Source: Sphingomonas immobilis
Lineage (GTDB): Bacteria > Pseudomonadota > Alphaproteobacteria > Sphingomonadales > Sphingomonadaceae
Direction: 5' to 3'
NCBI RefSeq assembly: GCF_030580995.1
Contig: NZ_JAUQSZ010000001.1
Location: forward strand, 372,001 to 436,000
Length of the DNA stretch: 64,000 bases
This document shows, in pieces, positions 9,517 to 17,166 of this stretch. The notes under the pieces are model-generated. The model searched no databases, was not told the origin of the DNA, and saw only the letters and a list, made by a program, of their open reading frames with translations. Both the position numbers and the translations under genes were made by a program. Position 1 is the first letter of the stretch. Every line of letters begins with the position of its first letter.

Positions 9517-10236
9517 ATGAGAGCAATCGCGTTCGCGGCCACTGCCGCCATCCTGATCGCGCCCGCGCTGTCCAACGCGCAACTCGATCGCGCCGCCGTG
9601 AAACAGAAGGCGTGGCTGTCCTCCAACTTCGCCACCGGGCTCGCATCCTGCTCGGAGCTGCGCGAAGGCGAGGGATTTTCGCTCTCGGGGACGGCGACGG
9701 TGGCCTTCGCCGATCGCGACAGCGACGATGACGGGTACGACTTCGCGGTGGCCGATACCGGTGGCGTCCCGACGATTGCCGCACACGCCATCAACACCAA
9801 GGGCACCGGCGCGACCAACGGCCGCAGCGCCGCGCAAGGCTGCGGCCTCGCCCCATCGCCGCGCGGGACGATCCCGGCCGGCCGCCTCGCTGCGGGCGCG
9901 GTCGCGGGAATCGCCGTCGCGAAGTGCAGTCTCTCGGGCGATCCCGACGCGCCCACCGCCAGCTTCACGGTGCCGCTCTCCAGTTTCGGCGGCGCGGCCA
10001 AGACCTATGTCGGCCACGTCACGCTCATCAAACGCGAGGCCTCGACGCCCGCGGTCTCCGAGTTCGTGACGAAGAAAAGCTACGACAAATACCAGGAGCT
10101 CGCGGCCGAACGCAGCGCATCCGGCGGCGACATCGCGATGAAGGTCGTTGCGTCCTGCGACACCAGCGGGCTGACCGCGAAGGCCGGCAAGCCCAGCGCC
10201 GCGAGCTACGATCTGGCGATTGGCAAGAAAGCCTGA
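9517..10236 (+). CDS. exported hypothetical protein
   Basis: 239 aa. Start at ATG 9517, after GGGGAGG. The signal peptide ends near ALSNAQ. The mature protein is Ser/Thr/Ala-rich, with a single pair of Cys near each end (ASCSEL, VASCDTS) and an acidic DRDSDDDGYD segment. No known domain was recognised. It lies 69 bases before nadC but need not be functionally linked. Confidence 0.6.
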   Translation: MRAIAFAATAAILIAPALSNAQLDRAAVKQKAWLSSNFATGLASCSELREGEGFSLSGTATVAFADRDSDDDGYDFAVADTGGVPTIAAHAINTKGTGATNGRSAAQGCGLAPSPRGTIPAGRLAAGAVAGIAVAKCSLSGDPDAPTASFTVPLSSFGGAAKTYVGHVTLIKREASTPAVSEFVTKKSYDKYQELAAERSASGGDIAMKVVASCDTSGLTAKAGKPSAASYDLAIGKKA

Positions 10237-10305
10237 ACTTCGGGCTGTCGCGCACGCCGCGGATCGGGCAAGGGCGCGACGGACACGTCGCAGAATGAGC
10301 CTCCC

Positions 10306-11154
10306 ATGACCTTCCAGCTCGACCGATTCGATCTCCACGCCTTCGTCGCCGCGACGCTGGCGGAGGATATGGGGGAGGCGGGGGACATCACCGCCGCCGC
10401 CGTCATCCCGGCGGATGCGCGCTTCACCGGCGTGATGGATAGCCGCGACGCGATCGTCGTGGCCGGGCTCCCCATCGCCGAGGCATTCTTCCGCGCGCTC
10501 GACCCGAAGGTGAAGATCGAGCGGTTGGTCGAGGACGGCCAGCGCGTCGCCGCCGGCACCGACGTGATGCGGATCGAGGGCGCGGCGCGCGCGATGCTCA
10601 CCGCCGAACGCTCGGCGCTCAACACCGTGCAGCACCTCTCCGGCATCGCGACGATGACGCGCGGCTATGTCGACAAGATCCGCGGCACCGGCGCGACGCT
10701 GCTCGACACGCGGAAAACCATTCCCGGCCTGCGCGTGCTGGAGAAGTACGCCACGCGCATGGGCGGCGCGACCAATCACCGCATGGGCCTGTGGGATGCG
10801 GCGATGATCAAGGACAATCACATCGCCGTCGCGGGCGACATCGGCGAGGCGGTGCGGCGCGCGAAGGCTGCGGGCATCGCGTCGATCATCGTCGAGGTCG
10901 ATTCGGTCGATCAGATCGAACCCGCGCTGGCGGCGGGGGCGACGCACCTGCTGCTCGACAACATGACCCCGCCGACGCTGCGCGGTGCCGTCACGCTCGT
11001 CGGCGGGCGCGTGCCGACCGAGGCGTCGGGCGGCGTGCGGCTCGACACCATCCGCGCCATTGCGGAGACGGGCGTCACCTATGTCAGCGTCGGGCGGCTC
11101 ACCCAGTCTGCCCCGGCGGCGGATATCGGGCTCGACTTCAAGGCGGCCGACTGA
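10306..11154 (+). CDS. nadC: nicotinate-nucleotide pyrophosphorylase NadC
   Basis: 282 aa. Converts quinolinate and PRPP to nicotinate mononucleotide, the third step of de novo NAD synthesis. Family motifs are LAEDMGEAGDIT at the N terminus, ERSALNTVQHLSGIAT, DTRKTIPGLRVLEKYA, the HR of GATNHRMGL, KDNHI, and EASGGVRLDTI near the end. Cytoplasmic and full length. It shares the pathway with nadA about 5.7 kb upstream. Confidence 0.96.
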   Translation: MTFQLDRFDLHAFVAATLAEDMGEAGDITAAAVIPADARFTGVMDSRDAIVVAGLPIAEAFFRALDPKVKIERLVEDGQRVAAGTDVMRIEGAARAMLTAERSALNTVQHLSGIATMTRGYVDKIRGTGATLLDTRKTIPGLRVLEKYATRMGGATNHRMGLWDAAMIKDNHIAVAGDIGEAVRRAKAAGIASIIVEVDSVDQIEPALAAGATHLLLDNMTPPTLRGAVTLVGGRVPTEASGGVRLDTIRAIAETGVTYVSVGRLTQSAPAADIGLDFKAAD

Positions 11155-11185
11155 CTAAGCTGCGGAATATTCTCGGGAGGGTATC

Positions 11186-11632
11186 ATGGAACGTCCGGTT
11201 TCGATCGTCTGGTTCGAACGCTGCTATCTCGGTGCGCTGGTGCTGGGCGTGCTCAACACTGCGCTCTCCTGGAACACGTTGATGGCGCAGATGGCGGCGC
11301 AGCCCAATGCCGACAAGTTCGGCGCCGGTTTCGGCGCGACGGTCATGATCATCTCGCTGGCGATCGGCGTCGGTATTTCGCTGCTGCTGTGGTTCCTCGC
11401 CGCACGCAAGCACAGCGTCGTCGCCAAGTGGATCATCACTGTGTTCTTCGTGCTCGGCGTGCTCGGCCTGCTGTTTCAGATCATCGGCAAGACCTTCCCG
11501 AGCGGGATCGCGGGCGTGGTCACGGTCGTGGCGTGGGTGCTGAACCTCATCGCCGTCTATCAACTCTTCAAGCCCGATACCGAAGTGTGGTTCGGCGAGA
11601 AGAAGCCCGATCAGGGCGGCCACGTCCTGTGA
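11186..11632 (+). CDS. four-helix inner-membrane protein
   Basis: 148 aa with four clear hydrophobic segments (about residues 12-30, 50-72, 80-100 and 105-125) and a charged C-terminal tail ending in KKPDQGGHVL. Family not recognised. A GGGAGG ribosome site precedes the ATG. The next gene begins within a few bases of its stop, so the two may be co-translated. Confidence 0.65.
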   Translation: MERPVSIVWFERCYLGALVLGVLNTALSWNTLMAQMAAQPNADKFGAGFGATVMIISLAIGVGISLLLWFLAARKHSVVAKWIITVFFVLGVLGLLFQIIGKTFPSGIAGVVTVVAWVLNLIAVYQLFKPDTEVWFGEKKPDQGGHVL

Positions 11633-11634
11633 GA

Positions 11635-12345
11635 ATGCTGCGCTCTGCGACCGCAGCATTTCTGGCGCTCACCGCCGCCGGGACGGCGCACGCGCAGGCG
11701 CTGCAATGCGTGATTCCGAACAGCGTGCCGCGCCCGCACCCCGATCTCCCCTCGGCGAGCGAGCCCGCGCGCAACCTGCCGATCGGCAGCTACACGCTCG
11801 CGCTCACCTGGGCGCCCGAATATTGCGTGGCGCACAAGCGCGACAAGGCGGCGAGCATGGAATGCGGGGGCGGCAACCGCTTCGGGTTCACGCTGCACGG
11901 CCTGTGGCCTGACGGGATGGGCGCGGAATGGCCGCAATATTGCGCGGCGACGCCGATCCTGCCGGCGGCACTCATCAAGCAGCACCTTTGTTCGACGCCC
12001 TCGGCGCAGTTGATCCAGCACGAGTGGTCGAAGCACGGCACCTGTATGCAGACCACGCCCGCCGCCTATTTCGCGAAATCGACCGGCCTCTACGCGAAGC
12101 TGCGCTATCCCGACATGGACGCGCTCTCGCGCCGGCCGCTCAACGCCGGGCAATTCGCGGCCGCTTTTGCGCGCGCCAATCCGGGGCTACCCGCCGAGGC
12201 GATCCGCGTGACGGTCAACAAGCGCGGCTGGCTCGACGAACTCTGGCTCTGCCTCGACAAGAGCTTCGCCTATGAACGCTGCAAGCCCAATTCCGGCGGG
12301 GCCGCAGCCAACGCGACGCTCAAGATCTGGCGCGGGCGGCGCTAG
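11635..12345 (+). CDS. ribonuclease T2 family protein
   Basis: 236 aa. An exported RNase that cleaves RNA by a 2',3'-cyclic intermediate. Both catalytic segments are present: FTLHGLWPDG (first His) and HEWSKHGTC (Glu, Lys and second His). The signal peptide ends near GTAHAQ. Several Cys fit the usual disulfides. Start ATG 11635, three bases after the upstream stop; a GTG at 11629 overlapping that stop is an alternative. Likely periplasmic, for RNA scavenging. Confidence 0.92.
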   Translation: MLRSATAAFLALTAAGTAHAQALQCVIPNSVPRPHPDLPSASEPARNLPIGSYTLALTWAPEYCVAHKRDKAASMECGGGNRFGFTLHGLWPDGMGAEWPQYCAATPILPAALIKQHLCSTPSAQLIQHEWSKHGTCMQTTPAAYFAKSTGLYAKLRYPDMDALSRRPLNAGQFAAAFARANPGLPAEAIRVTVNKRGWLDELWLCLDKSFAYERCKPNSGGAAANATLKIWRGRR

Positions 12346-12355
12346 AAAGAAGGGG

Positions 12356-12471
12356 ATTTCGCACAAAGCCACGAAGAAGGGATATCGCGCGCGAAGCGCG
12401 CGGATTCTGGCTCCAAGACGCCGCCGTCTCGATCAGCCAACCCTTTGCGTCTTTGTGCCTTCGTGCGAGAA
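12356..12471. repeat. MITE-like element with 21-bp imperfect terminal inverted repeats
   Basis: The ends, 12356-12376 and 12451-12471, match as inverted repeats at 17 of 21 positions, built around GCACAAAGCCACGAAG on the left. Inside lies a perfect 7-bp hairpin CGCGCGC-GAA-GCGCGCG (12386-12402). It fills the gap between convergent RNase T2 and DUF4112 genes. No coding sequence was seen. It may be a small dispersed host repeat that also serves as a terminator. Confidence 0.45.
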
Positions 12472-12484
12472 AAATGTCTTCTTC

Positions 12485-12922
12485 TCAGCGCCCGTTCTCG
12501 ACCACCGCCGTCGCGGGATAATGCTTGTCGAGGTGGCGCTTGATGATCTTCAAATTGCGCGTGTTGGAGCGGAACATCGCATCCGGGATCGCGCCGATCC
12601 ACGGGATCGCGCCGAGCAGAAAGTCGATGCCGACATTGCCGAACATCCGCGCCATCTGCGTCTTGGACATGCCGAGGTTGCGCGCTTCCCACACCATGTA
12701 CGCGCCCATCGCCGCGCCGATCACGTCGCCACCGACCGGCACGAGATCGAGGATCACGTCGAGACCGATCTTGTAATTGATGCCGGGGATCTTGAACAAA
12801 CCCTCCAGCACATGCTCGAGCGCCTCGATCCGCTTGCGCACGGCGGCGGCATCACGACCGGCGTAACCGGCGGCGAAATCGTGAAGCGGCGTTGGCTTCA
12901 TGCGGGTGGCTTGCTGGGTCAT
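12485..12922 (-). CDS. DUF4112 family protein
   Basis: 145 aa. The DUF4112 pattern is clear: a helical N terminus, then LDVILDLVPVGGDVIGAAMG and GIDFLLGAIPWIGAIPD, two matched hydrophobic segments each with Pro and Gly that probably pair in the membrane. Function unknown. It begins 7 bases from the end of the solute-binding lipoprotein gene and reads the same way. Confidence 0.8.
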   Translation of the reverse strand: MTQQATRMKPTPLHDFAAGYAGRDAAAVRKRIEALEHVLEGLFKIPGINYKIGLDVILDLVPVGGDVIGAAMGAYMVWEARNLGMSKTQMARMFGNVGIDFLLGAIPWIGAIPDAMFRSNTRNLKIIKRHLDKHYPATAVVENGR

Positions 12923-12928
12923 GTCACC

Positions 12929-14386
12929 TCAATTGGTGTCGGCGCGTAGCCTATTCAACGGGTGCCACGCGCGCGAGTTCCCCGTCCACGCCTTCAGCCG
13001 CAGCGACACCAGCGACCAGCGCAGCGGCCGCGCGACCGGAATGAAGGCGACATCGGCCGCCATCGCCGCATCCGCCTCGGCCAGATGGCGCGACCGTTCG
13101 GACAGGGTAGGGGCGTCGCGTGCCGCCTCGATCGCGGTCTGCGCCGCCGTGCCGCACGGCTGGCACGCGGTGCCGAGATACCAGCGCGCGCTGTCATAGG
13201 GCGCGACCGCGTCGACCAGCCGCAAGTCGGCATCGGCGCCGATCGGCACGCGGACGGGCGTGATGCCGATCCGCAGCAGCGCGGCACCGACATGGCCGTA
13301 GAGGATCGTGGCGCCCGGCCCGGCGGGTAGGGCGATGCGCAGGGTGAGCGGCCCCGGATTAGCGGATTTCCAGGCGGTCACCTGCGCCGCGCCGTCGATC
13401 GCGGTTGCATCGCCCGCCCAGCCCGGCGTCGCCGGCGCGGCGGTCGAATCGAGCTGCTCGGGCAGGATCGTCGTCGTCGCGGCCCAGCCCGGCGCGAAGG
13501 CCGCGACGATCGCATCGCGGTCGATCGCTTGCGCCACGGCCGTGCGGTTCGCGGCATCGGCGAGGAAGCCGGTACGGTCGGCAACGGCAAAGCCGAACAG
13601 CCCCGCCGCCGGATCGAGCCGCACGTTCGCCGGCGCCAGGTCCGCCAGCGCGACCAGCGGCCAGTCGGCGAAGGTGCCGCCCGTCACGAGGTGCGACTTG
13701 CGATCCTTGAAGCGCAGCACCGCCTTCGACGCCCGCTCGCCGATCAGCAGCACGGTCGCCTCTGGCGGCGGCTCGGCGGCATCCTCGTCATCGGATTTGG
13801 TCGGATCGAACACCGGGCGCAGCGTCGCGAAGCGGTCGTGCGTCGAGACGTTGCGGAACGGCCCGCTGCCGCCCGGCGGCCGCACGCGGAAGATCGCCAG
13901 TTCGGGCTGCGCGAACAGCTTGAGCAGATCGGGGCGCGGGCGCGAAAGGCGGACCTCGATCACCTCGGGCGTCATCTCGACGATCTCCTCGATCGCGGAG
14001 AGGAAGGGCTTCAGATCGTTGCGCGATCCGCGGCCGAGCTGGCGGCGCAGGATCGTCACGACCTCGCCCGCCGTCACCGGCTTGCCGTCGCTCCACTCGG
14101 CATCGCGCAGGCGGAAGATGTAGCTCATGCCGCCGTCGATCACCGTCCAGCGCTCGGCCACGCCGGGCTCGATCTGGCCCGATGCGTCGAAGCGCACGAG
14201 GCCCTGCGCGGTCGCGTCGAGCATCAGCCGGTCGGGCGTGTCGAGCCGCCCGGCCGACGGGTCCGCCGCATGTGCGGAGCCGCCGATGGCGCTGACGATC
14301 ACCGGACCCGCATCGGACCGGGAATTGCACCCCGCAAGGACTAGCAGCAGGCAGAGAGGGAGCGCGCGGGCGAGCATCGCGGGCAC
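12929..14386 (-). CDS. family-5 solute-binding lipoprotein of an ABC transporter
   Basis: 485 aa. A lipobox LVLAGC places the mature protein on the membrane as a lipoprotein. The sequence follows the peptide/nickel binding protein family: LVRFDASGQIEPGVAERW near the N terminus, then FRLRDAEWSDGKPVTAGEV, the family signature. No permease or ATPase genes are adjacent, so its transporter partners lie elsewhere or it acts alone. Shorter than typical DppA-like proteins, with sequence drift in the middle. Confidence 0.75.
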   Translation of the reverse strand: MPAMLARALPLCLLLVLAGCNSRSDAGPVIVSAIGGSAHAADPSAGRLDTPDRLMLDATAQGLVRFDASGQIEPGVAERWTVIDGGMSYIFRLRDAEWSDGKPVTAGEVVTILRRQLGRGSRNDLKPFLSAIEEIVEMTPEVIEVRLSRPRPDLLKLFAQPELAIFRVRPPGGSGPFRNVSTHDRFATLRPVFDPTKSDDEDAAEPPPEATVLLIGERASKAVLRFKDRKSHLVTGGTFADWPLVALADLAPANVRLDPAAGLFGFAVADRTGFLADAANRTAVAQAIDRDAIVAAFAPGWAATTTILPEQLDSTAAPATPGWAGDATAIDGAAQVTAWKSANPGPLTLRIALPAGPGATILYGHVGAALLRIGITPVRVPIGADADLRLVDAVAPYDSARWYLGTACQPCGTAAQTAIEAARDAPTLSERSRHLAEADAAMAADVAFIPVARPLRWSLVSLRLKAWTGNSRAWHPLNRLRADTN

Positions 14387-14420
14387 CTTGCCACCGCTCG
14401 GCCTCCGGCGCCACCGCGCT

Positions 14421-14798
14421 TCAGGCCAGCGTCAGGTAGATCTCCGCCTCGATCACCCATCCGCCGGCGGTCTCGCGCCACTTCGCGCTATAGTCGCCGC
14501 TCGCGATCATCGCGCCGGTCGCGGCCCAGCGGCCATGTTCGAGCGCGACCGGTTCGACAGGCGACGCGACGATCCGCTCGGGCGTGCGGACGTAGAGCGT
14601 GCGCGGGGCGGCGGCGAACTCGCGCTTCCACGCCAGCAATTGCGCCTTGCGGCCCGCCAGCACCGCGCTGTCGCTGCCCGTCACCAGCACCGCGTCGGGC
14701 GCGAGGATCGGGCCGATCGCCTGCAAATCGCCCTCCACCAGCGCGCGGTTGAACGCGGCGCGGCGCAGGCGGATGGCGAGATTGGCGGCGGCGGTCAT
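14421..14798 (-). CDS. NTF2-like/SnoaL-like protein
   Basis: 125 aa. The pattern fits the small alpha-beta cone fold: N-terminal helices with LVEGDLQAIGPILAPDAVLVTG, then strands with RWAATGAMI and a final WVIEAEIYLTLA strand. Such DUF4440-type proteins bind small ligands or act as minor enzymes; no role can be given. It is the last chromosomal gene before the prophage junction. Confidence 0.65.
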   Translation of the reverse strand: MTAAANLAIRLRRAAFNRALVEGDLQAIGPILAPDAVLVTGSDSAVLAGRKAQLLAWKREFAAAPRTLYVRTPERIVASPVEPVALEHGRWAATGAMIASGDYSAKWRETAGGWVIEAEIYLTLA

Positions 14799-14839
14799 GC
14801 CCGCGACGCTAAGCCGCGGACCTGCCGTATCGTCAAGGC

Positions 14840-14898
14840 TGGTGCGGACGGCGGGACTCGAACCCGCACACCCAATGGGCGAGGGATTTTAAGTCCCG
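14840..14898 (-). repeat. attL: displaced 3' part of host tRNA-Leu
   Basis: 59 bp matching the 3' part of the intact tRNA-Leu at 58916-58974 with three differences. It runs from the encoded CCA (as TGGT on the + strand) to the anticodon arm and then diverges, so it is not a functional tRNA. The right-hand 22 bp (14877-14898), covering the anticodon stem-loop, are identical in both copies and are the likely crossover core. This segment is the original host 3' end cut off by integration. Confidence 0.9.
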
Positions 14899-14938
14899 AT
14901 TTCTGCCTTTGTTTTCAGCAGATCGTCCGACAGTTTCT

Positions 14939-14988
14939 TGGTTTGTTGCCCTACTGCATATCAATGCCTTGGCTGGTTTGTTGGAATG
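14939..14988 (+). other. candidate integrase arm-type sites near attL
   Basis: TGGTTTGTTG occurs twice in direct orientation, at 14939-14948 and 14974-14983. The second copy runs into TTGTTGGAATG (14978-14988), which recurs exactly near the other prophage end at 58830-58840. Repeats of this kind flanking the core suit arm-binding sites of a tyrosine integrase. The rest of 14,899-15,017 shows no gene. Confidence 0.3.
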
Positions 14989-15017
14989 CGAGACGTCGAA
15001 ATATTCTAAGAAATCGC

Positions 15018-15046
15018 TTGCGTAATACGCACTGAGTGCGTATAAA
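15018..15046 (+). promoter_or_regulatory. sigma70-type promoter with palindromic operator
   Basis: TTGCGT (15018-15023) and TATAAA (15041-15046) are 17 bases apart, the ideal spacing. The spacer is almost filled by a perfect palindrome ATACGCAC-TGA-GTGCGTAT (15025-15043), which reaches into the -10 box. A bound dimer would block polymerase. The downstream operon encodes two HTH proteins, so autoregulation is likely. Confidence 0.7.
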
Positions 15047-15093
15047 AAACTCACCGGGCCGGATGGTCCGGTCCGGAGAACCGGGAGACGAAG

Positions 15094-15183
15094 ATGACAA
15101 TCTTCGACTGGTTCATCCTCAAGCTGAAGTCGATCAAAGTGAAGTTCCACCTCTCACTGAAGATCGAGATAAAGCTCGGATGA
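15094..15183 (+). CDS. 29-aa cationic amphipathic peptide
   Basis: A short frame with a GGGAG ribosome site 6 bases before the ATG. The peptide starts MTIFDWF and then alternates Lys with Leu, Ile, Val and Phe (LKLKSIKVKFHLSLKIEIKLG end, net positive), a pattern expected to form an amphipathic strand or membrane-active peptide. It is the first gene after the palindrome-bearing promoter and is followed directly by a strong stem-loop. It could be a toxin-like, leader or lysis-modulating peptide; no family was recognised. Confidence 0.45.
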   Translation: MTIFDWFILKLKSIKVKFHLSLKIEIKLG

Positions 15184-15188
15184 ACTAA

Positions 15189-15215
15189 GGGAGAGGGGGT
15201 CCAAACCCCTCTCCC
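15189..15215 (+). terminator. 10-bp stem-loop after the 29-aa peptide
   Basis: Perfect stem GGGAGAGGGG/CCCCTCTCCC with a 7-base loop, starting 5 bases after the peptide stop and ending 27 bases before the HTH-nuclease gene. There is no U tract, so it may attenuate, or stabilise the upstream mRNA, rather than fully terminate. Confidence 0.55.
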
Positions 15216-15242
15216 GACCCGGGGCTCCTACGGGAGGTCGCA

Positions 15243-15713
15243 ATGGAATTCACCGGCCAGATGTTGAGGGATCGACGCAAGGCGCTTGGCTATAGCCAGG
15301 CGGCCCTTGCGTCTGCGATCGGACTGAGCCGGGATTTTATCGGTCAGATGGAGCGCGGCGTTGCCGAAATCGCGCCGCGTACCGCCGCTGCCGTTCGGGC
15401 GCTCAAGCCGCCCGGCTCCGCGCCAGAATTACGCACCACTGACCCTATGGAGCGCCTGATAGAGGCCGCTCTGATTGATGCAGGGATAAGATACGAGACC
15501 GATCAAGGCGGAGGCACGTCTCACCGGCTCGACTTCCACTTGCCGGATTATGACGTAGCCATCGAGGTAAAGCGGATGCACAGCGATCGCACGGGTGCCC
15601 AGATGGCGCGGGCCCCGAACGTGATTGTTGCGCAAGGTGAGGTCGCTGTTCGTTTCCTCGCCGCCGCGATCCGGAGCGGGGATTTCCTGCAGCTCCGCGT
15701 GATCAACGAATGA
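15243..15713 (+). CDS. XRE-HTH protein fused to PD-(D/E)XK nuclease-like domain
   Basis: 156 aa. Residues 1-53 form an XRE-type helix-turn-helix (LGYSQAALASAIGLSRDFIGQMERG). After a Pro-rich linker, residues 68-145 look like a small PD-(D/E)XK domain: MERLIEAALIDAG helix, LDFHLPDYDVAIEVKR strand pair with Asp97, Glu108 and Lys110, then a helix and strand (NVIVAQGEVAVRFLAAAI), as in Vsr/DUF559-type folds. A GGGAGG site precedes the ATG. It may bind the palindrome at 15025-15043. Whether the nuclease domain is active is unknown. Confidence 0.7.
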   Translation: MEFTGQMLRDRRKALGYSQAALASAIGLSRDFIGQMERGVAEIAPRTAAAVRALKPPGSAPELRTTDPMERLIEAALIDAGIRYETDQGGGTSHRLDFHLPDYDVAIEVKRMHSDRTGAQMARAPNVIVAQGEVAVRFLAAAIRSGDFLQLRVINE

Positions 15714-16114
15714 TCGAAGCCGACATCGATCCGCACGGCTGGACTGAAGCCGAGTATCAGCAGCTCCGGCGCCTGGTGCGCGCGAGAAAGCCGATGTCGG
15801 TCATCACGACCGCTATGCGGCGGCCGGCCGAGACGATCCGCAAGGCAGCGGGGAGGGTGGGCATCGGCCTCACCAACGGCGGGAAGCCTCCGGCACACCC
15901 GGCTGCCCCGAAGCAGGCACGAGAGAAGCTGCAGACTCTCGCCAACGCGAAGGGCAACAGCCTCGCCGAACTCTCCCGCATGATCCGCCGGCGGCCGGGA
16001 TATCTGGCGACGTTCGTGCGGGAGGGGGAGCCCGAGCTGCTCGAGCGGAAAGACCGGGACATGCTCGCCGTCTACTTCCAGATCGACGCTGGCGATCTAG
16101 GCGACGTGCGTTGA
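15710..16114 (+). CDS. HTH DNA-binding protein
   Basis: 134 aa; ATG overlaps the preceding stop by 4 bases (ATGA). The N-terminal part (WTEAEYQQLRRLV, then a Thr/Ile-rich helix) resembles a Myb/GcrA-like DNA-binding helix set. The C-terminal part, from LAELSRMIRRRPGYLATFV to DRDMLAVYFQI, matches the HTH module found at the N terminus of sphingomonad phage S24 repressors, but no peptidase domain follows. Probably a regulator working with the HTH-nuclease protein. Confidence 0.6.
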   Translation: MIEADIDPHGWTEAEYQQLRRLVRARKPMSVITTAMRRPAETIRKAAGRVGIGLTNGGKPPAHPAAPKQAREKLQTLANAKGNSLAELSRMIRRRPGYLATFVREGEPELLERKDRDMLAVYFQIDAGDLGDVR

Positions 16115-16215
16115 GGCCGCATCTCCCGCTCGCGCTGATCGCGTCGATGCTGCTGCCGCTGCCGTTCGTCATCACTTGGCTGGCAGTGTGGTCCGTGCTG
16201 ACGCCGCGGCGCTAA
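16111..16215 (+). CDS. 34-aa single-helix membrane peptide
   Basis: The TTG at 16111 overlaps the upstream stop (TTGA), so coupling is possible. The peptide is one hydrophobic helix (SMLLPLPFVITWLAVW) flanked by Arg. No independent ribosome site was seen. Its end overlaps a convergent gene by 4 bases. Could be a chance frame. Confidence 0.3.
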   Translation: MRPHLPLALIASMLLPLPFVITWLAVWSVLTPRR

Positions 16216-16472
16216 TCTCGGCCAGCAGCCTCGATCGTCACCCAGCCGCGATGCTTGCACCGGCTGCAGTACAGCCGCTCCTTGAATTCGCCGATGGTCC
16301 GACAACGCGGCAGCTTGGCATACAGATCGGATGTCAGCCAGATCACCGACCGCCCGCACGGTTCGAAGCACGAAGCCGGGCTGCACCTGATCCTGACGTG
16401 TGTGGCGTATCTTACCGCTTCGTCTAGCGGGAGATCGCTGCTGTTTCGGGCTGGAGAGCGCGGGTTCGGCAT
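16212..16472 (-). CDS. small Cys-rich (zinc-ribbon-like) protein
   Basis: 86 aa. Pattern RIRCSPASCFEPCGRS in the middle and LYCSRCKHRGWV near the end gives CxxxxC/CxxC pairs suited to a zinc ribbon, with FGTI-like spacing (RTIGEFKERL) between. Proteins of this layout are common and uncharacterised in sphingomonads. It reads against the surrounding small genes. The N-terminal 15 residues could be dispensable. Confidence 0.55.
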   Translation of the reverse strand: MPNPRSPARNSSDLPLDEAVRYATHVRIRCSPASCFEPCGRSVIWLTSDLYAKLPRCRTIGEFKERLYCSRCKHRGWVTIEAAGRD

Positions 16473-16597
16473 GGCCGAGCAGATGAGAACGAAAATGGAA
16501 CGCGGCGCAACCGATTCCAGGCTATCGCGTCACATCTTGTGCGGCTAGCACGCGGCCTTATGCTCTAGCCGCCGGGAGCAGCAGGATTTTCGTCAGT

Positions 16598-16750
16598 ATG
16601 ATGTATGCGCTCCTAGGCTTCCTGATTCTTTTTGCTGGGTTGTGTGGTGCGATGCTCTGGCATCAAATCGCATCGCAGGGTCAGGGTTTAGATCAGGGCT
16701 ATCGAAAGCGGCGCGGCTGGCGGCGCTGGTTTCGACGAGGTCGCCATTAG
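16598..16750 (+). CDS. 50-aa membrane peptide with basic tail
   Basis: Starts with two ATG codons (16598, 16601). One N-terminal helix (YALLGFLILFAGLCGAM) is followed by a Gln/Gly linker and a strongly basic tail with RKRRGWRRWFRRGRH. Predicted as a single-pass inner-membrane protein with the tail in the cytoplasm. The ribosome site is weak (GCAGGA about 12 bases upstream). Family not recognised. Confidence 0.4.
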   Translation: MMYALLGFLILFAGLCGAMLWHQIASQGQGLDQGYRKRRGWRRWFRRGRH

Positions 16751-16820
16751 TCGGTGAGATCCGCACGGTCGGTGCCAATGCAATAGGTTTCCGTGTTTCC
16801 AGTATTTTGGGAGCGTCATC

Positions 16821-17111
16821 ATGCCTAAAACGATGATCGAACGGGTCGCACGCGAGATCTGCAAGCTCGAATGGCGAGACCCGGATGAAGTTTGCATCGG
16901 CGAAGGCCACGCTAGCGGGCAGACGTGGCTCGGCTGGCAAGTATATGTTGCGGAATCGCGCGCCATTATCGAGGCGATGCGCGAACCGACTGAAGGGATG
17001 AGATCCGCATGGCTTGGGAGCGGCCGGGAAAGCGTGACAGCGGCCCGTGATTGGAATGCTATGATCGACGCTGCGCTTGCAGAGAAGCCTGGGTTCGACC
17101 CGACCCGCTGA
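16821..17111 (+). CDS. phage hypothetical protein
   Basis: 96 aa. An N-terminal MIERVAREICK helix and a repeated form of AIIEAMREPTEGM, followed by RDWNAMIDAALAE, is a pattern often seen in small phage accessory proteins, sometimes in proteins with a Trp-rich middle as here (TWLGWQVY). Soluble; no catalytic motif. Function unknown. Confidence 0.6.
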   Translation: MPKTMIERVAREICKLEWRDPDEVCIGEGHASGQTWLGWQVYVAESRAIIEAMREPTEGMRSAWLGSGRESVTAARDWNAMIDAALAEKPGFDPTR

Positions 17112-17166
17112 TCCCGGCAGGAACTATTCTACCTTCGAGGCGCTGCGGTGCGACAGGGGTCGACGG

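Noticed and set aside
14840..14898. a second tRNA-Leu gene
   Set aside because: Only the 3' part is present; sequence beyond the anticodon arm does not form the D arm or acceptor 5' strand.
14833..15150. 105-codon minus-strand frame over attL
   Set aside because: It crosses the tRNA fragment, the promoter and the palindrome, so it is not credible.
16255..16548. 97-codon + strand frame opposite the Cys-rich gene
   Set aside because: The minus-strand frame has the zinc-ribbon Cys pairs; this one has no pattern or ribosome site.
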